A model generated the notes under the pieces. It saw only the letters and a list, made by a program, of their open reading frames with translations, was not told the origin of the DNA and ran no database searches. The position numbers were made by a program, and so were the translations under genes. From Hymenobacter profundi (lineage in GTDB: Bacteria > Bacteroidota > Bacteroidia > Cytophagales > Hymenobacteraceae), in contig NZ_JAHWGL010000016.1 in NCBI RefSeq assembly GCF_019334315.1, forward strand, positions 1 through 64,000: DNA of 64,000 nucleotides, read 5' to 3'. This document shows positions 61,441 to 64,000 of this stretch, in pieces. Numbering within the stretch: position 1 is the stretch's first letter; the number at the start of each line of letters is the position of its first letter.

Positions 61441-61518
61441 TTTATTAAGCTGTTAGCTGATGGCTATTAACTGTTAGCCACGTGTACAAACCAAGATAGA
61501 GCTAGTAGCTAACAGCTG
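61441..61518. repeat. Degenerate GCTGTTAGC-type repeat between paaA and paaB
   Basis: The 78-bp gap is made of AGCTGTTAGCTGATGG, CTATTAACTGTTAGCC, AGCTAGTAGCTAACAGCTG and similar short units, many of them palindromic. The same units occur at about 60,225-60,345, around the start of paaD and the paaC-paaD gap. Nothing else is visible here. Confidence 0.6.
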
Positions 61519-62463
61519 TCAACTAATAGCTTTCTCCGCTCTTTTCTTGGCATGTGCCAAGGCGGCTTCGCGCACCCAGGCGCCGTCTTCGTGGGCCTGC
61601 ACACGGGCTTGCAGCCGGTCGTGGTTACAGAGACCGTTGCCCTTCACCACCTGCCAGAACTCGTCCCAATCAACTTCGCCGAAATCGTAGGCCTTTTTGT
61701 CTTCGTTCCAATGCAAGTCCTTATCGGGAACCGTAAGACCCAGAAACTCGGCCTGAGGCACCATCATATCCACGAATTTCTGGCGCAGCTCGTCATTAGT
61801 GAAGCGCTTGATACGCCACTGCATCGAGCGCTCGGTGTTAGGCGACTCCGCGTCTTTCGGCCCGAACATCATCAGGGTAGGCCACCACCAGCGGTTGAAG
61901 GCCTCCTGGGCCATAGCTTTCTGCTCGGGCGCACCCTCACACAAGGTCTGCATAATCTCGAAGCCCTGACGCTGGTGGAAGCTCTCCTCCTTGCACACGC
62001 GCACCATGGCGCGGGCGTAGGGGCCGTAGGAAGTGCGGCACAGCGGCACCTGGTTCAGAATGGCGGCGCCATCCACTAGCCAGCCCACGCAGCCGATATC
62101 GGCCCAGCTGAGGGTAGGGTAGTTGAAAATGCTGGAATACTTGGCTTTACCCGAATGCAGATCGGCCAGCATCTGGTCGCGGGAGGCACCCAGGGTTTCA
62201 GCAGCCGAGTAGAGGTAGAGGCCGTGGCCGGCTTCGTCCTGCACCTTCGCCAGTAAAATGGCCTTGCGCTTCAAGGAAGGCGCCCGCGTAATCCAGTTAC
62301 CCTCCGGCAGCATGCCTACCAACTCAGAATGAGCGTGTTGAGAAATCTGCCGAATCAAGGTTTTGCGGTAGGCCTCGGGCATCCAGTCCTTGGGCTCAAT
62401 GCGCTCATCGGCATCGATACGGGCTTGAAACTGTTCTTCCTGGGTGAGTTCTAGCGTTTCCAT
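61519..62463 (-). CDS. paaA: Phenylacetyl-CoA 1,2-epoxidase catalytic subunit PaaA
   Basis: Diiron catalytic subunit that epoxidises the aromatic ring of phenylacetyl-CoA. The 314-aa protein has the iron ligands in [14 protein letters not shown] (E77, H80) and [13 protein letters not shown], and substrate-pocket blocks [19 protein letters not shown] and [14 protein letters not shown]. Length is as in E. coli PaaA (309). It is the first gene after the palindromic operator and the candidate promoter, and should lead the paaABCD-G-H-Z unit. Confidence 0.96.
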   Translation of the reverse strand: METLELTQEEQFQARIDADERIEPKDWMPEAYRKTLIRQISQHAHSELVGMLPEGNWITRAPSLKRKAILLAKVQDEAGHGLYLYSAAETLGASRDQMLADLHSGKAKYSSIFNYPTLSWADIGCVGWLVDGAAILNQVPLCRTSYGPYARAMVRVCKEESFHQRQGFEIMQTLCEGAPEQKAMAQEAFNRWWWPTLMMFGPKDAESPNTERSMQWRIKRFTNDELRQKFVDMMVPQAEFLGLTVPDKDLHWNEDKKAYDFGEVDWDEFWQVVKGNGLCNHDRLQARVQAHEDGAWVREAALAHAKKRAEKAIS

Positions 62464-62479
62464 AGTTTTCTAACAATGG

Positions 62480-62501
62480 TTAACTAACATTTGTTAGTTA
62501 A
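62480..62501. promoter_or_regulatory. Perfect 22-bp palindrome upstream of paaA, candidate TetR operator
   Basis: TTAACTAACA and TGTTAGTTAA are exact complements around a two-base TT centre. It lies 16 nt before the paaA start codon and overlaps the candidate -7 box. Size and symmetry suit a TetR-family dimer, and a TetR-type gene enters at the right edge of the window. The pairing with that regulator is inferred. Confidence 0.7.
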
Positions 62502-62506
62502 AGGTA
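62499..62506 (-). promoter_or_regulatory. Candidate -7 box of the paaA promoter
   Basis: Read on the minus strand this is TACCTTTA, 7 of 8 matches to TAnnTTTG, partly inside the palindromic operator. Transcription would start within the operator, so a bound repressor would block it. No clear -33 motif. Confidence 0.4.
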
Positions 62507-62516
62507 GGGAATTTAA

Positions 62517-62616
62517 TGCTCTGTCATTCCGAGCGGAGCGAGGAATCCGAGTCAGCCATTAGGGTTTCCTCTCATATCAAATTCAGATTCCTCGCTCCGC
62601 TCGAAATGACAGAGCA
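62517..62616. repeat. GTCATTCCGAGC-type palindrome between paaE and paaA
   Basis: 31-base arms (62517-62547, 62586-62616) pair with a single mismatch; the core is GTCATTCCGAGCGGAGCG. It lies downstream of paaE and upstream of the paaA operator, so it may end paaE transcription and make paaA promoter-dependent. Confidence 0.85.
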
Positions 62617-62622
62617 TATCAC

Positions 62623-63699
62623 TTACTGGTCAAAATCCACTTGAACCTCTGCCGAAACCGGTCGGGCCTGGCACGTGAGCACGTAGCCTTTTGCCACTTC
62701 GGTATCAGATAGTGAGTAGTTTACGTCCATTTCTACCTGGCCGGTTGTGATACGGGCGCGGCAAGTGCTGCACATGCCGTTTTTGCAGGAGTAGGGCGCA
62801 TCTACGCCGGTAGCCAGCAGCTCGTCCAGGATGGTATTGCCGTAGTACGACATTGGCAGCACGTGCGTGTGACCGTCGAGCTGCACCGTTACCTGGCTCT
62901 GCTGGTCGTCGTGGCCGGGCGGCGGGGTAGGGGCGGCCGTGGTAGGCCTAGGTGTACTGGTCCCGAACAGCTCAAAATGCACCTTCTCGGGCGCTACGCC
63001 AGCCTCCGACAAGGCAGCGCGCACGTCCTGAATCATCTGCTCGGGGCCGCAGATAAAGCACTCGTCGATGAGGCTAGGCGGAATGAGTGTGGTCAGGAAC
63101 TGCTGTACTTTTGCCTGATCGAGGCGGCCAAAGAATAGGTCCGTATCGCCCTGTTCGCGGCTGAGGACGTGGTAGACACGCAGGCGCTGTAAGAACGTAT
63201 TCTTCAGCGCCTCAATAGCTTCCTTGAAGATAATACTGTTGCGGCCCCGGTTGCCGTACACCAGCGTCACGCGGCTTTGGGGCTCCGTGAGCAGCACCGT
63301 TTTGATGATGCTCAGGATGGGCGTAATGCCGCTGCCCGCGGCAAACGCCACGTAGTGCCGGGTTTGGGTAGCAAGTAGGGTAGCCGGCCCAAAGCTGCCG
63401 GCCGGGGGCATCACCTCTACCGCGTCGCCGGCCCGCAGCTCTTCCACAGCCAGCTGCGAGAAACGCCCGCCGGGTACTTTCTTCACTGCTACGCGCCACT
63501 CCTCGTCTAAGGGGCTGCTGCACAGTGAGTAGGAGCGCCGAATTTCCTCGCCGCCTACCTCCCGCCGAAACGTGAGGTACTGCCCCGGCCGATACTGGAA
63601 CGCTGCCCGCAGCTCGGCGGGCACGTCCAGCGTGAGGGCCACGCAGTCAGGCGTCTCACGGGTGATGTGCTTGATTTTAAGGGTATGGAAGCGGGGCAT
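62623..63699 (-). CDS. paaE: Phenylacetyl-CoA epoxidase reductase subunit PaaE
   Basis: Transfers electrons from NAD(P)H to the PaaA diiron centre. The 358-aa protein has a ferredoxin-reductase FAD domain (QYLTFRREVGGEEIRRSYSL-type block near residue 40), an NAD-binding domain (FAAGSGITPILSIIKTVL) and a C-terminal 2Fe-2S ferredoxin domain (CKNGMCSTCRARI plus a later cysteine in VLTCQARP). Length equals E. coli PaaE (356). It is separated from paaA by a palindrome and a promoter region, unlike the usual tight cluster. Confidence 0.95.
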   Translation of the reverse strand: MPRFHTLKIKHITRETPDCVALTLDVPAELRAAFQYRPGQYLTFRREVGGEEIRRSYSLCSSPLDEEWRVAVKKVPGGRFSQLAVEELRAGDAVEVMPPAGSFGPATLLATQTRHYVAFAAGSGITPILSIIKTVLLTEPQSRVTLVYGNRGRNSIIFKEAIEALKNTFLQRLRVYHVLSREQGDTDLFFGRLDQAKVQQFLTTLIPPSLIDECFICGPEQMIQDVRAALSEAGVAPEKVHFELFGTSTPRPTTAAPTPPPGHDDQQSQVTVQLDGHTHVLPMSYYGNTILDELLATGVDAPYSCKNGMCSTCRARITTGQVEMDVNYSLSDTEVAKGYVLTCQARPVSAEVQVDFDQ

Positions 63700-63716
63700 T
63701 TTCCTTAGTTTTTAGT

Positions 63717-63818
63717 TTGTCATCTTGAGCTTTCGAAGGACCTTATCACGCGTGAACAAGTCGATGTTATGCTGGTCGTTCTACTGGCATAAGATCCTTC
63801 GCAAGCTCAGGATGACAA
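63717..63818. repeat. GTCAT-type palindrome between the TetR-type gene and paaE
   Basis: Imperfect arms TTGTCATCTTGAGCTTTCG and CGCAAGCTCAGGATGACAA with an AAGGACCTTAT / ATAAGATCCTT continuation. The 142-bp gap 63700-63841 holds little else. Confidence 0.75.
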
Positions 63819-63841
63819 TGCATAGTAGGCGGACTCACAAC

Positions 63842-64000
63842 TCATTTCGCCAAGCCATTCAGCAGAATCGTCATGATGTTTTCCTCCAACTCCTCGGGCG
63901 TCACGTCGCGGCCGGGACGGTACCACAGCTCCACCCAGCGCACCGCCGATAGGATGGTGAACAGCGCCACCGACACGTTGACGGGTTGCAGCTCGCCGGC
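63842..64000 (-). CDS. TetR-family regulator, C-terminal fragment (cut by window edge)
   Basis: The last 52 residues of a protein that continues beyond the window. The end reads LSAVRWVELWYRP followed by DVTPEELEENIMTILLNGLAK, typical of the ligand-domain C-terminus of TetR/AcrR regulators. No DNA-binding part is visible here. Its position upstream of paaE on the same strand suggests control of phenylacetate degradation, in line with the palindrome before paaA. It was too short to be listed as a separate long frame; the frame is open from the window edge to the TGA at 63842-63844. Confidence 0.65.
   Translation of the reverse strand, partial: AGELQPVNVSVALFTILSAVRWVELWYRPGRDVTPEELEENIMTILLNGLAK

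Overview
The window comes from a high-GC member of the Bacteroidota, most likely a Hymenobacter-like bacterium of the Cytophagales. The pointers are a SusC/SusD pair, secreted glycoside hydrolases in long co-directional runs, start codons without clear Shine-Dalgarno sequences, -7 boxes of the Bacteroidota type (TAnnTTTG) and many long intergenic palindromes opening with GTCATnCTGAGC-type ends. The genus is inferred; no rRNA gene is present to settle it.

Region 1 (about 1-42,730) is a large xylan utilization locus. A LacI-type regulator carrying an extra N-terminal zinc ribbon (54-1214, minus) faces a plus-strand operon of mannonate dehydratase, GH67 alpha-glucuronidase, an SDR oxidoreductase, SusC and SusD, closed by a strong terminator. 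An acetyl esterase and a GH3 beta-xylosidase overlap by 11 bp, and xylB-xylA overlap by 23 bp. Then follow GH10 xylanase, GH115, GH127, GH43, GH97, GH8 (Rex-type), GH43, GH43-CBM6, a second GH67, GH43 with an unidentified C-terminal domain, a CE1-CBM48-CE1 double esterase, GH95 and a fifth GH43. Two almost identical 34-bp palindromic operators, one between lacI and uxuA and one upstream of xylB, tie glucuronate and xylose catabolism to one regulator. GH10 cuts the backbone. GH67/GH115 remove (methyl)glucuronic acid, GH43/GH127 arabinose, GH95/GH97 galactose-type decorations and the esterases acetyl and feruloyl groups. GH8, GH3 and GH43 finish the oligosaccharides. XylA/XylB and UxuA/SDR take the released sugars into central metabolism. 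No hybrid two-component sensor, ECF sigma/anti-sigma pair or inner-membrane sugar transporter is present.

Region 2 (42,816-46,440) is an AT-richer minus-strand unit: a GMC oxidoreductase with a cysteine cluster, a small Tat-signal subunit and a polytopic HTTM-like membrane protein. It resembles a periplasmic FAD dehydrogenase in which the usual cytochrome subunit is absent.

Region 3 (46,443-54,552) is housekeeping and membrane functions: DUF4112 protein, a divergent diadenylate-cyclase-domain protein, a small membrane protein, a BaiN/HI0933-type flavoprotein, a cation/proton antiporter, a ClC channel/exchanger with CBS domains and an MscS channel.

Region 4 (54,577-64,000) is a phenylacetate degradation cluster on the minus strand, in transcription order paaE, paaA, paaB, paaC, paaD, paaG, paaH, paaZ and an enoyl-CoA hydratase, ending in a terminator. 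A perfect 22-bp palindrome overlaps the likely paaA promoter, and the C-terminus of a TetR-family regulator enters from the right edge. Long palindromic repeats punctuate the whole window, mostly at gene 3' ends.
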